64,000 nucleotides of DNA from Methylophilus medardicus (lineage in GTDB: Bacteria > Pseudomonadota > Gammaproteobacteria > Burkholderiales > Methylophilaceae), in NCBI RefSeq assembly GCF_006363955.1, contig NZ_CP040948.1, positions 248,001 through 312,000 on the forward strand. The letters are read 5' to 3'. The position numbers were made by a program, and so were the translations under genes. Numbering within the stretch: the first letter of the stretch is position 1; every line of letters begins with the position of its first letter. Positions 38,101 to 45,577 of this stretch are shown one piece after another. The notes beneath the pieces were generated by a model. It was not told the DNA's origin. It saw only the letters and a program-made list of their open reading frames with translations, and made no database searches.

Positions 38101-40641
38101 CAGGATGAACGCCATTGCTTTCACACTATCCATCAGCGGCAGCCACCAGCTACCGACGATCAGCATCATCAAGCTAGGTGCGACCAATGAACGTCTCAGA
38201 TTGTCTAGCATTTTCCAACGGCCAACGCTGGGGAGCGGGCTTTCTGGGTGCAGTGATAATACCCAAGGTAGTAACTGCCAATCCCCACGCACCCAGCGAT
38301 GTTGGCGTTTTGCATACACATCATAGCGCGTGGGGGATTCTTCTACGACCTCGATATCAGAGACCAAGCCTGCCCGCGCAAAGATACCCTCAAACAAGTC
38401 ATGGCTAAGCATGCTGTCTGCGGGCACTCTATCGGCCAAGGCGGCTTCAAAAGCATCAATGTCGTAAATGCCTTTGCCGGTATACGAGCCCTCACCAAAC
38501 ATATCCTGATAAATGTCTGAACTGGCGGTCGCATAAGGGTCTATGCCCCCCGGCGCAGAAAAAATGCGTTGAAACAAAGAACCTTCCACGTCTAAAGGCA
38601 ATGCCGGTGTGATGCGCGGTTGTAAAATGGCATAGCCTTGCACAATACGACGGTGCATCGCATCAAAGACTGGTTGATTGAGCGGGTGCGCCATTTTGCC
38701 CACTAGCTTGCCGACCGTATCGCGTGGCAGGCGGGTGTCTGCATCTAAGGTGACAACATAACGAACCCCGGAGGGTACTTGAAGTGCTTGCCCGTGCGTG
38801 GTGACGAAGGTGGTGTCGGTTGCTCCGCGTAACAAACGATTTAATTCACGTAATTTGCCCCGTTTGCGTTCCCAACCTATCCATTTTTGCTCACTCTGGC
38901 TAAACACCCTGCGACGATGCAAAAATAAAAAACGCGGCGCCGTGCGTGGCAAGCTGTCATCATGCGCGTATTTTTGGTTGAGTTGATCCATCAAGTCACT
39001 GGCCAGTGCCAGCAAAGGCATGTCAGAGAGCGCATATTCATGTGCAGCATCCATGCCGTCCGATAACAGCGCAAAATACAAATCACCGCCCAGCCCCGAC
39101 AGATAATGCACCTCGAGTTGTTCGATATGTTTGACGAGTTCTGCGGCATTGGTGAGCAATATCGGCATGGCCACCAAGGTGCGTAGCGCGGGCGGAATGC
39201 CGGTTTTGAACTCCAGCCCCGGCAGGATGTTGGCCGGCACACGCCAGAGGACAAATCGGTTGATCAGACTGGTGGCGGCCTCGCTCGCAGCCAGCGCGGC
39301 AGCGACCGCAAAGGCAATCAAAATGGCCGGCGCCAATGACCATATATTTAACCCATTGAATGCCACCCCCACCAGCGCTAGTGTCACCAGCAGGATGGCA
39401 CTCAAATACCCGGGTAACCCCAGTTGCAGGTGCCAGCGGCTGATGCGGAGTTTTGGCGGACTGCGAAAGCGGATGGTTTGCTCGAGGGTTTGGCGTCCTT
39501 CTGCAATCAGGTAATAACCAATCTCACCGGTTCTGAGCACCTCTGCAGGCACTGCTGATAGACGGGCCTGTTGGCACAACGCGCTGGTTTGCGTCGCAAT
39601 TTCAACTTCAGAATAAGGTGAGCCGCGTGCCAATTGCTCAATGGCGCTACGGTATAAATTGCGAGTCGCAAAATCCATGGCATAAAATGGCTGCCCTTGG
39701 TTGAGGCGGGCATCTACCAAGCTCACACTCTCAAACAGCTCTGCCCAATCAATCTCTGAGATCAATCGCATGCTGGTAATCACATTGCGCACCGTGACGT
39801 TGGTGGCCCCTTCTTGCTGCTGGGTTTTTTGGATTAGTTCGTCGAGTGAGCATCCTTGTCGTCTGGCCATGGCCTCGAGCCAGGTGATGGCGGGCATGGT
39901 GCGCTGATCTTGATCGCGTAGACGTTTTGATAAATGCACCACAAAGGTATCGGATAACGGGGCGAGTAATAACCCAGAAATGTCGCGTTCTAACGCCGCT
40001 TTGGACCGACCTGGTTGCAATAAGGTATCTGCCAGACGCTCGGCGTCGGTCCTTGCTAGTCGCTCATGATTAATTTGATCGCCGAGTCGGCGCAGGTTTT
40101 CCGTGAGGACAATGCGTAAGGTAATCGCGACGGCCCATAATTCGCCAATGGTCAAGGGCTGTACGCGTTGATAGGCGTGGATAAACTGACGGATCGCTTG
40201 CGGATCGAAATGGCTATCGGTATGGGCGATAAATGCCCAAGCCAATCCAAACACTCTTGGATAACCTGCCAGCGGACCTGTCGCGAGTTTGGGGAGTTGG
40301 TGGTAGTAGCTGGCGGGCAGGGCAATGCGTATTTCACCAATTTGCTTTTCAACAATATGATAATTATCCAGCAGCCACTCCGCCGCATGCACCACGCCTT
40401 TGCCTGTTTCAAAATCGAGTGTGATTGCGCGATAAGTATCCAATAGCGCTTTGGCATTTTGGTTTAAGCGTTTTTGCAAAGACAGCACCGCGCGTGGTTT
40501 GGTGGTGATGTCTTGTGCAAGCGCTAAGCTTTCTGCATGTTGCTCCAGCCGGTCAATGCCGAACAGTTCTTCTCGAATCGGCGCATGGTCACTCCATGGG
40601 GAGCCTTTGCCTGCTTGCCACATTAAATGATAAATCGCCAT
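32104..40641 (-). CDS. ndvB: Cyclic beta-1,2-glucan synthase (NdvB/ChvB type)
   Basis: A single 2845-residue protein, close to the length of rhizobial ChvB/NdvB. It makes cyclic beta-1,2-glucans from UDP-glucose: initiation, elongation and cyclisation by the membrane GT84 domain and chain-length control by the C-terminal GH94 phosphorylase-like domain. Visible: hydrophobic segments near residues 415-465, 805-850 and 940-990; GT84 motifs VTLDADTRLPRDTVGK (about 625-640) and QHRWVRGDW (about 778-786); a glucoamylase-like region (NFGVPGLGLKRGLSDN); and GTGDWNDGMNHVG (about 2515-2527). ATG at 40641 with AGGTGGGA upstream is preferred to GTG 40650. No ndvA-type exporter lies nearby. Confidence 0.93.
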   Translation of the reverse strand: MAIYHLMWQAGKGSPWSDHAPIREELFGIDRLEQHAESLALAQDITTKPRAVLSLQKRLNQNAKALLDTYRAITLDFETGKGVVHAAEWLLDNYHIVEKQIGEIRIALPASYYHQLPKLATGPLAGYPRVFGLAWAFIAHTDSHFDPQAIRQFIHAYQRVQPLTIGELWAVAITLRIVLTENLRRLGDQINHERLARTDAERLADTLLQPGRSKAALERDISGLLLAPLSDTFVVHLSKRLRDQDQRTMPAITWLEAMARRQGCSLDELIQKTQQQEGATNVTVRNVITSMRLISEIDWAELFESVSLVDARLNQGQPFYAMDFATRNLYRSAIEQLARGSPYSEVEIATQTSALCQQARLSAVPAEVLRTGEIGYYLIAEGRQTLEQTIRFRSPPKLRISRWHLQLGLPGYLSAILLVTLALVGVAFNGLNIWSLAPAILIAFAVAAALAASEAATSLINRFVLWRVPANILPGLEFKTGIPPALRTLVAMPILLTNAAELVKHIEQLEVHYLSGLGGDLYFALLSDGMDAAHEYALSDMPLLALASDLMDQLNQKYAHDDSLPRTAPRFLFLHRRRVFSQSEQKWIGWERKRGKLRELNRLLRGATDTTFVTTHGQALQVPSGVRYVVTLDADTRLPRDTVGKLVGKMAHPLNQPVFDAMHRRIVQGYAILQPRITPALPLDVEGSLFQRIFSAPGGIDPYATASSDIYQDMFGEGSYTGKGIYDIDAFEAALADRVPADSMLSHDLFEGIFARAGLVSDIEVVEESPTRYDVYAKRQHRWVRGDWQLLPWVLSLHPESPLPSVGRWKMLDNLRRSLVAPSLMMLIVGSWWLPLMDSVKAMAFILITWSIPTLLPLISAILPTRRDFQLRNHFRRLGKDSVRVLAHQCLSLALLADQSLNMLDAILRSLARVFITHQHLLEWTTSAQSKSAPHLTRTGFYAAMQGSVVLTLLLAGSVIALHPASWPLALVCCALWLSAPWLAFGASLTSASHSDTPPISAATADYLRLTARQTWRYFDQFVTPLEHMLPPDNFQEEPVAVIAHRTSPTNIGLYLLSTVAARDFGWTGLSDTMVRLEATMQVLNQLPKYRGHLFNWYGTLDLRVLDPPYISSVDSGNLAGHLIALANACEAWAEHPPLANIPSGMLDHLRLSQAAMLVSHPLTTPASTLLMSRFDEIATQCLDSQLCHNLPAFKRLTEKTAEMMRSLLPVNAQTQPHEALYWMDALTQSAGAHHADQLLLQADAEAVADRLKAIAATARTLAMAMDFTFLVEPERKLLSIGYNVRDHSLDVSCYDLLASEARLASLFAIAKGDLSTKHWFRLGRSATPVGNGSALISWSGSMFEYLMPSLVMRAPIGSVLAQTNQLIVAKQQSYARALELPWGISESAYNARDMEFTYQYSNFGVPGLGLKRGLSDNLVIAPYATGLATMVDPQAAQANFEHLARLGAAGQYGFYEALDFTSSRLQGDQKVAIVRNYMAHHQGMTIVAIANCLHDGQMRHRFHREPMIQSCELLLQERVPRDIALVYVRAVEATTMTEASEQPPYVRTLTDPFSASPITHLLSNGAYAIMITATGAGYSRWQDTAITRWNGDATREADGSFIFIKNIQSGELWTAAGQDIGYQATANRTPDHTIIFSEAHAEFVRHAHHLTTQMDVVVSGEENAEVRQVSLTNNSRQSYALELTSYIELVLATAASDKAHPAFSKMFVVTEFLPEFGALLATRRKRSAADSEVWAAHFCVIDADISEPMQYESDRARFIGRERTLNTARVLVDGEALSNTVGTVLDPIFALRNRLLLLPGQVAKLGYWTVVAASREELLKIIDKYHDRSGFGRAQTLAWTLAQVQMRYLDISPEEAANFQRLAAPMLYADQRFRSHSEVIVRGAGSQAALWSLSISGDLPIILLRIDAIEDMPQVHELLQAHQYWRMKHLFVDLVIINERASSYVQDLQNAIETAVRSHQVRRREGEILAKGIVFTLRADLMTLESRGLLQSVARVALSAKAGLMNQQLARLQPLDYARPLPQPSMYPPASLPPLQLTKALTFFNGYGGFAEAGNEYVTVLSPRKVTPAPWINVISNGQFGFQVSAAGSGYTWAENSRENQLTAWSNDAVLDPSGEVFYVRDERNGVLSSPTAHPLRDDGTYVCRHGFGCSQFEHTTNALALSLLQYVPLDDPVKISRLVIRNLSAHTRTLSVTAYTEWVLGTSRSASAPFITTELDAATGALFAKNPWSIAYANRVSFADLAGTHTAYTADRTAFIGRYGELAKPQALMENLPLSGRTGAGIDPCAALQRVVVLAPGESIEITALLGQATSVDEARGLITRYREADLDQVLDQVKHYWQTLLGAIQVKTPDPAMDIMLNGWLLYQTMACRILARSAFYQASGAYGFRDQLQDCMAMTFTAPDISRTHLLRAAGRQFGEGDMQHWWQPQTGHGVRTHISDDCVWLAFCTAQYIESVGDQAVLDAQVPFLEGQRLQPGEHDCFFQPMIGAETASLYEHCVRGLEHCIARTGQHGLPLIGTGDWNDGMNHVGQAGIGESVWLGWLLIRTLETFAPFAQARHIKAEDQRAKRWLAHAKAVRQAIEREAWDGEWYRRATFDDGAWLGSRESDECQIDAIAQSWAVLSGAADPARAATAMASLEQFLIRKQDGLALLFTPPFERTQHDPGYIKGYPAGLRENGGQYSHAAMWTVLAYTQLGQGKKAVDLFSLLNPINHALDPTAAGRYKVEPYVIAADVYSVAPHIGRGGWTWYTGSAGWMYRAGIEGILGIKRAGDQVTIKPCLPDTWPGFEAKIQLQDTTYHVQVKSSGVANLGLTTAFCDGLPMIVQAGLVALALDGGEHTVIIML

Positions 40642-40771
40642 GCATCCCACCTTGACCGTCAGTGCTGCTGAGAGAAGGCTTAATGCTCAAGAATGTAAGC
40701 GCTGATATACATGATGAAACAACTAAGCGGAAAATACAGTCTAGGCGCATTGTTTCTGCATGGCTACAAAA

Positions 40772-40783
40772 ATTTACGTAAAT
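40772..40783. promoter_or_regulatory. Perfect 12-bp palindrome upstream of ndvB
   Basis: ATTTACGTAAAT lies about 130 bases upstream of the ndvB start, in the 170-odd-base AT-rich spacer. It could be a regulator operator; no matching factor can be named. Confidence 0.3.
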
Positions 40784-40864
40784 GTATTTTCTGCGTTGAC
40801 CGCTACAGCTTTGCTACCTTTACCGCGTCTGGCATAGCGCCAGCATCTGTGCTTTGATGACCCC

Positions 40865-41080
40865 TTAAGTCAATGCAGCGGGCCTCCAAGGCTGCTTGCT
40901 CCATGGCCGTCGATGCATATAGATGGGTTGTACCAAGGTAATCCGGGCGCCGCTTTCTGCGGCAGCTGTCTCCAGCGCACACAATGCGTCAGCGGAGACC
41001 TGGTCGTGTTGCAGGGTGAATCCCAGCCCTGCTTTTACAATACGAAGTAATTCTTCGGGGGTTTTGTCTTCAAAGCTCAT
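40865..41080 (-). CDS. Small hypothetical protein, possible 3' frameshift
   Basis: I do not recognise the family. The start at 41080 (MSFEDKTPEELLRIV...) has AAGGA eight bases upstream; a GTG at 41098 is less likely. It encodes 71 soluble residues. The last 15 or so (PWSKQPWRPAAL) look out of character. In another frame, from an ATG at 40904 to a TAG at 40803, the same DNA reads MEQAALEARCIDLRG and continues 33 codons, which is more protein-like. The gene may be frameshifted, with an ancestral product of about 90 residues. Confidence 0.45.
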   Translation of the reverse strand: MSFEDKTPEELLRIVKAGLGFTLQHDQVSADALCALETAAAESGARITLVQPIYMHRRPWSKQPWRPAALT

Positions 41081-41420
41081 CTGGATGTCCTTTTTCACAA
41101 TCGTGCAATGGGCCGTCAGGTCTGGCCTATTGCAAGGCTACGCGGGAATATTGCAGCCGATTGTGCGCTGGCATACGTAGTCGCGTGGATTTCTGGTTTT
41201 TTATTTGGTCGTGCTGCCACCAAACGGCGCATGGATGTTTTTCATCGCATCAATGCCAACGGACTGTATTTAGCTGTGTAGCGCACACGCCGAGCGTCCG
41301 TGTTGAGATGCCTGCTGGGTTCAATGCTTTAGATCAATCCGCGCATGAGGCCCTTTTGTGCCAGTCAATGCTGGGCCGTAATCGTTGTTTTCAATGATGA
41401 CTATTGAACGGGCAAGCTAC
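41081..41420. other. Intergenic region without convincing gene
   Basis: About 340 bases between the small hypothetical gene and the CsbD-type gene (both minus strand). A plus-strand frame of 78 codons at 41161-41397 has no ribosome site and a Cys/His-rich, low-plausibility product. It probably contains the promoter of the 40865-41080 gene, but no clear -35/-10 pair was found. Confidence 0.4.
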
Positions 41421-41639
41421 CTATTTTTGCGTAACAATGCCCTGCATCGCGTCGGCGAAAGCGTTAATTTGTTGTTGCGCCTCTTCTTTGTTAATGCCAT
41501 AGATTTGTTGTAGTTTGGCCGCTAATAGCTCACGTTTGCCAGCGATGGCATAAATGTGGTCTTGCGTCAGCCGGCTCCATTGCGCATGAATTTTACTTTC
41601 AAGTGGCTGCCAGTTTTGCTGAATGAGATCCCATTCCAT
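41421..41639 (-). CDS. CsbD-family general stress protein
   Basis: A 72-residue protein matching the CsbD/YjbJ family: MEWDLIQQNWQPL at the start, AIAGKRELLAAKLQQIYGI in the middle and the closing helix KEEAQQQINAFADAM. These small hydrophilic proteins are strongly induced by stationary phase and osmotic stress; their mechanism is unknown. AAGGAG lies seven bases before the ATG. It follows the BON lipoprotein gene (31 bp) and is likely co-transcribed with it. Confidence 0.85.
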   Translation of the reverse strand: MEWDLIQQNWQPLESKIHAQWSRLTQDHIYAIAGKRELLAAKLQQIYGINKEEAQQQINAFADAMQGIVTQK

Positions 41640-41670
41640 GTGGTGCTCCTTGCGTTGCGTGCCTATGAAG

Positions 41671-42075
41671 TTAGGTGCGGATAGTCAGCGCATTGCTGAC
41701 TTGTTTGACGTCGGTAATAGCTCGAGAGACTTCGGACGCGCGCTCACTCATGGTCAGTGATTCCACATCGCCGGTCAGCGTGACGACGCCATCAAGTGTG
41801 ATCACCTCAATATTAGTGCTACTGAGGGTGGTCTCTGCCAGCAATGCGGCTTTGACTTTGCTGGTAATCACGGCATCTGCCAACTGCCCTTTGATGCTTT
41901 CTCGCTCTGCGGCGACTTGGTCGGCAAATGCCTGTTTTGGCTGCGCTGGTGGACTAGGCGTCTGAGCGGTCTCAGCGATCTTGTCTGGTGTTGCAACGGG
42001 ATTACCACAGCTACTGAGCCCTATGCAAAACCCTAGGCTGACGAGAAAACATTTGATAATCAAATACGAACGCAT
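41671..42075 (-). CDS. BON-domain lipoprotein
   Basis: A 134-residue protein with a lipoprotein signal (GLSSC, lipidated Cys about residue 23), a Pro/Gln-rich linker, and one BON domain (about 64-133: AVITSKVKAALLAE, then ITLDGVVTLTGDVESL). BON proteins (OsmY/DolP-like) associate with the outer membrane and phospholipids under envelope stress. AAGGA lies seven bases before the ATG. It sits between a membrane protein gene and csbD in one minus-strand run. Confidence 0.85.
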   Translation of the reverse strand: MRSYLIIKCFLVSLGFCIGLSSCGNPVATPDKIAETAQTPSPPAQPKQAFADQVAAERESIKGQLADAVITSKVKAALLAETTLSSTNIEVITLDGVVTLTGDVESLTMSERASEVSRAITDVKQVSNALTIRT

Positions 42076-42137
42076 AATGCTTTCCTTGATGTGAGTCTGG
42101 CTGAGCTTGGTTTGCTTGAACTTGCTTTGGCTGAGCT

Positions 42138-42692
42138 TCAGCGGCTAACGATGCGGTCATCGCGAAACAAATTGGCCGAGGTTTGCATGACTTTGGTGAC
42201 GATATCGGTTTCTGAGGTAGAAAAGGTATAAACGGATAACTGCATTTGTTGGTGTCCCAGTAGCGCATGCACCCATACATAGACTCGGCCTAGCGGCTTG
42301 GTTGAGTTTGCGCCAGAGGCAAGCTTGACACGCATCATGGCGCCCCCTGCCGCGCCCAGCGTCATGCCCATGGTTGCGCCTGAGCCTAACAAGGCCAGCG
42401 TCGTCAACAGTAAACCATGACTTAATAAAGCGGCGTGATTGGCAACGAGTATCACCTCTGCCAACACTGCCAATAATCCCCCAGCGACTGCACCGATGCC
42501 GCCGCAGAGCAACATGTTGTCGAAGGTGTCCTGACTGCGGGCCGCTCTGGCCGGTGCAGGCAAAGTGGATGGACTAGGTTCAATCAGCATTTGCCTGGCA
42601 GACAAACCTTGTTGTGCCAGCGTTTCCCAAGCCGCCAATGCATCGGCATGTTGCTGAAAAACCGCAGACAGTACATGTTGGTAGGCAGGCAT
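42138..42692 (-). CDS. Membrane-associated hypothetical protein, glycine-rich helices
   Basis: Family not firmly recognised. The 184 residues carry a soluble N-terminus (about 1-55), two glycine-rich hydrophobic helices (about 60-85, LLCGGIGAVAGGLLAVL, and 95-120, LLTTLALLGSGATMGMTL), and a C-terminal soluble region. It resembles general-stress-type proteins with glycine-zipper helices. The ATG at 42692 has AAAGGG six bases upstream; the frame reaches a TTG at 42713. It is the first gene of the minus-strand run leading to the BON and CsbD genes. Confidence 0.6.
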   Translation of the reverse strand: MPAYQHVLSAVFQQHADALAAWETLAQQGLSARQMLIEPSPSTLPAPARAARSQDTFDNMLLCGGIGAVAGGLLAVLAEVILVANHAALLSHGLLLTTLALLGSGATMGMTLGAAGGAMMRVKLASGANSTKPLGRVYVWVHALLGHQQMQLSVYTFSTSETDIVTKVMQTSANLFRDDRIVSR

Positions 42693-42967
42693 GCGCACCC
42701 TTTCGCTGCTCAATCGCAGCTGGCTAGAATGTCATAGATGTTGCAGGCTCGTCTACGCAAGGTCTGTGCGATAACGCACCTATACAAGTGTCTAGGCATC
42801 TGCCAACGCCAATGGTGGTTGCGGGGAGGTAAACGGGTAATCTGAATTTAATGCCAGTGTGTCCTAGCGAACAGAGGCCAAAATTTCAATGCGCAATGAT
42901 GCGAATCCGGAGCGTTGATTTTTCTGCACACCGCTCTGTTTACTCATCTTTTATCAGGGAGGTTCGT

Positions 42968-43642
42968 ATGCAATTTAAATTGAAATATATCGTGGCAACA
43001 ATCGCATTGGTCGGCGTGGTCGGACAAGCGCAGGCGACGGCGTTAGTGGCCAATGTGCCTACCAGCAGCGTGGAAACGGTGGCCAGCGATTTTGGCGGCA
43101 CATTGCTCGATAGTGTGAGTACGCTGATTAATAATGTGAGTTACAACGGCACGGCACGCGCCGCTGTATACAGCACCGCCACCGGCCTCGATTTTTACTA
43201 CCAATTTACCAATAATGCGAGTTCACAAAACGGTATCGAAAGATTCTCAGCGTTTGATTTTAGTAGTCTGGGTGCCAGTGTTGTCGATGTGTATCAAACT
43301 GGTGCGGCCTTTGGTATGTTTGTGACCGGGACGGAAGCTTCCGATTATGCAGACCGCACCTTGGCTGGCGTGATCGGGTTTAATTTTGTCCCCAATGGTG
43401 ACTCAAAAATTCAGCCAGGAACCACCAGTTTTATCCAAATCATACGCACCAATGCAACCAATTATCAGCCTGGTAATTTTGGCTTATTAGATGGCATCGG
43501 CGATAATGCTGAAGGCTTTAGCCCTGCGGCTGCGGTGCCTGAAGCCTCCGCTAACTTTATGATGCTGGTGGGCTTAGGGGTGATCGGCCTGATTGGGAGC
43601 AGACGCATCAAGAAACAAGATCAACACCTGCGATTCAACTAG
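42968..43642 (+). CDS. PEP-CTERM-type exported protein (VPEA variant)
   Basis: A 224-residue exported protein with a signal peptide (about 1-24, ending AQA), a beta-rich, Asn/Ser/Thr-rich body and a C-terminal sorting signal: VPEASANFMMLVGLG, a hydrophobic helix and a basic tail SRRIKK. This fits the PEP-CTERM exosortase signal, with PEA in place of the usual PEP. GGGAGG lies upstream of ATG 42968. No exosortase gene is in the window. It has its own terminator. The function of the body is unknown. Confidence 0.75.
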   Translation: MQFKLKYIVATIALVGVVGQAQATALVANVPTSSVETVASDFGGTLLDSVSTLINNVSYNGTARAAVYSTATGLDFYYQFTNNASSQNGIERFSAFDFSSLGASVVDVYQTGAAFGMFVTGTEASDYADRTLAGVIGFNFVPNGDSKIQPGTTSFIQIIRTNATNYQPGNFGLLDGIGDNAEGFSPAAAVPEASANFMMLVGLGVIGLIGSRRIKKQDQHLRFN

Positions 43643-43660
43643 CCAGTTGTTGCCCTAAAA

Positions 43661-43687
43661 AAAGCGCCATGATCGTGGCGCTTTTTT
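43661..43687. terminator. Intrinsic terminator after the PEP-CTERM gene
   Basis: GCGCCA (43664-43669) pairs with TGGCGC (43676-43681), preceded by As and followed by TTTTTT. Confidence 0.85.
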
Positions 43688-43846
43688 GCATTCTTGCACG
43701 GCAATGTTCGTCAACGAACGGCACGTCCGCCGGGCCATCCATTAAGGTGATTTTTTATAGAATGATGTTTTAGGTTTCACACTGTTGCAGACTAGGGCGT
43801 CTAAGTTTGGTTAGCATATACAATGCTGATGCCAGCCTAGTGCGGG

Positions 43847-45217
43847 TCAAAATACCAAATTAGGCGGCTGTCGGGCGTGCGGTGTCAGCATGTGGCGCCG
43901 AGTGAGCGGTTGCGGCAATGGACTCGCACCGCGCGGGCACAGAAGGGTTTGATATAAGCCTAAATTACCGTTTTCAAATGACAAGCGACTTGCCGTCATA
44001 TATGCCAGCCAGATGCGAAAAGTCGCTTCATTCACATAGTGCAAAGCCGACGCATGCTGTTGAGCCAGTTGCTTGATCCAGTGCCGCAACGTCAAGACGT
44101 AGTGCGCACGCATAGACTCCACATCGAGCACCTCAAACTGTGCCAGCGCCATTTGCCGCTGCAAGTTGCTCAAAGTATCCAGCTGACCATCCGGAAACAC
44201 ATAACGGTTGACAAAAGTATGACCCAAATTGTCGGGCCAGCCTTCAGTGTCACTGCTGATTCCATGGTTTAAAAACAAACCGTTGCTGGTGAGCAAGCGC
44301 CGCACGGTTTGCAAATAGACCGGTATATTTTTAATCCCAACATGCTCACACATGCCGACACTGGCAATTTTATTAAACAGCGCCTGCCCAGCAATATCTC
44401 GGTAGTCTTGCAAATGCACGGTCACCCGTGCCTCTAGCCCGGCACTTTTAATCTGCGCTTGGGCATAGTCATACTGCTTTTGGCTCAAGGTTACGCCACG
44501 CGCGGTCACCCCATAGTGGCGCGCCGCATAGATCACCAGTGCGCCCCAGCCACAGCCGATATCCAGAAATTGATCGCCAGGCTGTAATTGCAATTTGCGG
44601 CAAATTAAGTCCAGCTTCGCGGTTTGCGCACTGGCAAGATCTTGCGTTGGGCTCGAAAAATAAGCGCAGGAATATACCATCGCCGGATCCAGCCACAAGC
44701 CATAAAACGCATTCGATACATCATAGTGAAACTGGACAGACGCGCGGTTTTCACTGCGGGTGTGGCGATAGACCGTTTTTGAGGTTGAAAAGTGGCTGTG
44801 CTGCCAGTGTGGCACGGACAGTGGTTTGCTGAAGCGCATTGTAAGCGCATTGAGTAGACCGGCCGTTTTGACGCGCCAGTCTATATGCAAGCGATTAAAC
44901 TGCTCACGCAAGGCCAGTAACGCAGCAAGATCACCTTCGACATCCATGTCACATTTAAAATAGGACTCTGCAAAGCTGAGCGGATCGCGCCGTTTGATAA
45001 ACGACATCAAAATGGCAGGGGTGCGAAAAATAAGCGTAAACGGGCTACCATCAAGCGGCGCCGGTTGTCTTCCCAAATGGATTCGTTGCCCGTCCCATAG
45101 TTGCACTTGTATATGGCCGTCAAAACGCGTAAACAGTTGCTGCATCAATTTAATGATGCAGTCGGTATGCCGCTCAGGCACCGAACTTAAGGTGAATAGT
45201 TGTAATAAGCCGTGCAT
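43847..45217 (-). CDS. cfa: Cyclopropane-fatty-acyl-phospholipid synthase
   Basis: CFA synthase adds a methylene from SAM across double bonds of membrane phospholipids, typically in stationary phase or acid stress. The 456 residues show the N-terminal lipid-binding region and the SAM methyltransferase core: HYDVSNAFYGLWLDPAMVYS, FLDIGCGWGALVIYAA, the VTLSQKQ segment, VGMCEHVGIKN and HTFVNRYVFPDG. The start ATG at 45217 has a weak ribosome site, and M25 (45145) is an alternative. A 31-codon ORF lies 65 bases upstream. A SAM consumer, like the other methyltransferases here. Confidence 0.92.
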   Translation of the reverse strand: MHGLLQLFTLSSVPERHTDCIIKLMQQLFTRFDGHIQVQLWDGQRIHLGRQPAPLDGSPFTLIFRTPAILMSFIKRRDPLSFAESYFKCDMDVEGDLAALLALREQFNRLHIDWRVKTAGLLNALTMRFSKPLSVPHWQHSHFSTSKTVYRHTRSENRASVQFHYDVSNAFYGLWLDPAMVYSCAYFSSPTQDLASAQTAKLDLICRKLQLQPGDQFLDIGCGWGALVIYAARHYGVTARGVTLSQKQYDYAQAQIKSAGLEARVTVHLQDYRDIAGQALFNKIASVGMCEHVGIKNIPVYLQTVRRLLTSNGLFLNHGISSDTEGWPDNLGHTFVNRYVFPDGQLDTLSNLQRQMALAQFEVLDVESMRAHYVLTLRHWIKQLAQQHASALHYVNEATFRIWLAYMTASRLSFENGNLGLYQTLLCPRGASPLPQPLTRRHMLTPHARQPPNLVF

Positions 45218-45282
45218 ACAAAATGGCGTCTGAATGTCATCGCGAGACTAACGCTGATGACCATTCATTACATCCGTATCGC

Positions 45283-45378
45283 TCAGATCCGGCCGGATGT
45301 CAGCAGTGTTGCTGGCTTTTTGATCAGTCGGCGCGCTGGCTGCCGCGCAGTTGCAAAAGCCTCGAATAATGCCTGCAT
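45283..45378 (-). CDS. Candidate 31-residue basic small protein or leader peptide upstream of cfa
   Basis: An ATG at 45378 is preceded by AAGGAG with ideal five-base spacing, and opens a 31-codon frame (MQALFEAFATARQPARRLIK then KPATLLTSGRI). The product is basic and amphipathic, with no clear signal peptide. A promoter lies upstream (-35 CTGACC, -10 TAAAAT). It could be a leader peptide, a small protein or a chance frame; the quality of the ribosome site makes it worth recording. Confidence 0.4.
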   Translation of the reverse strand: MQALFEAFATARQPARRLIKKPATLLTSGRI

Positions 45379-45443
45379 GAAATCTCCTTGGACGTATGGC
45401 TAACAAGCAGTAAAAGAGCGCTTGTTGTCAGCCAAATAAAAAG

Positions 45444-45472
45444 ATTTTATGCAGTGTCGCATGTTTGGTCAG
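45444..45472 (-). promoter_or_regulatory. Minus-strand promoter of the small ORF and cfa
   Basis: Reading the minus strand, CTGACC (45472-45467) and TAAAAT (45449-45444) are separated by 17 bases. The predicted start is near 45437, about 60 bases before the 31-codon ORF. The plus-strand crp/fnr gene is divergent; a TATAGT at 45530-45535 could be its -10. Confidence 0.55.
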
Positions 45473-45577
45473 TACGTTAACGCACATGCTTTATTTAAAA
45501 TTCATTATGTTCGGTAGCGTACATAGCGGTATAGTGAGTTGTTCTATGATGGGACGAAATTTTAAAAGAGGCTACGC

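Noticed and set aside
41161-41397. A 78-codon plus-strand frame in the gap before the CsbD gene
   Set aside because: No ribosome site, Cys/His-rich implausible product and no promoter or terminator around it.
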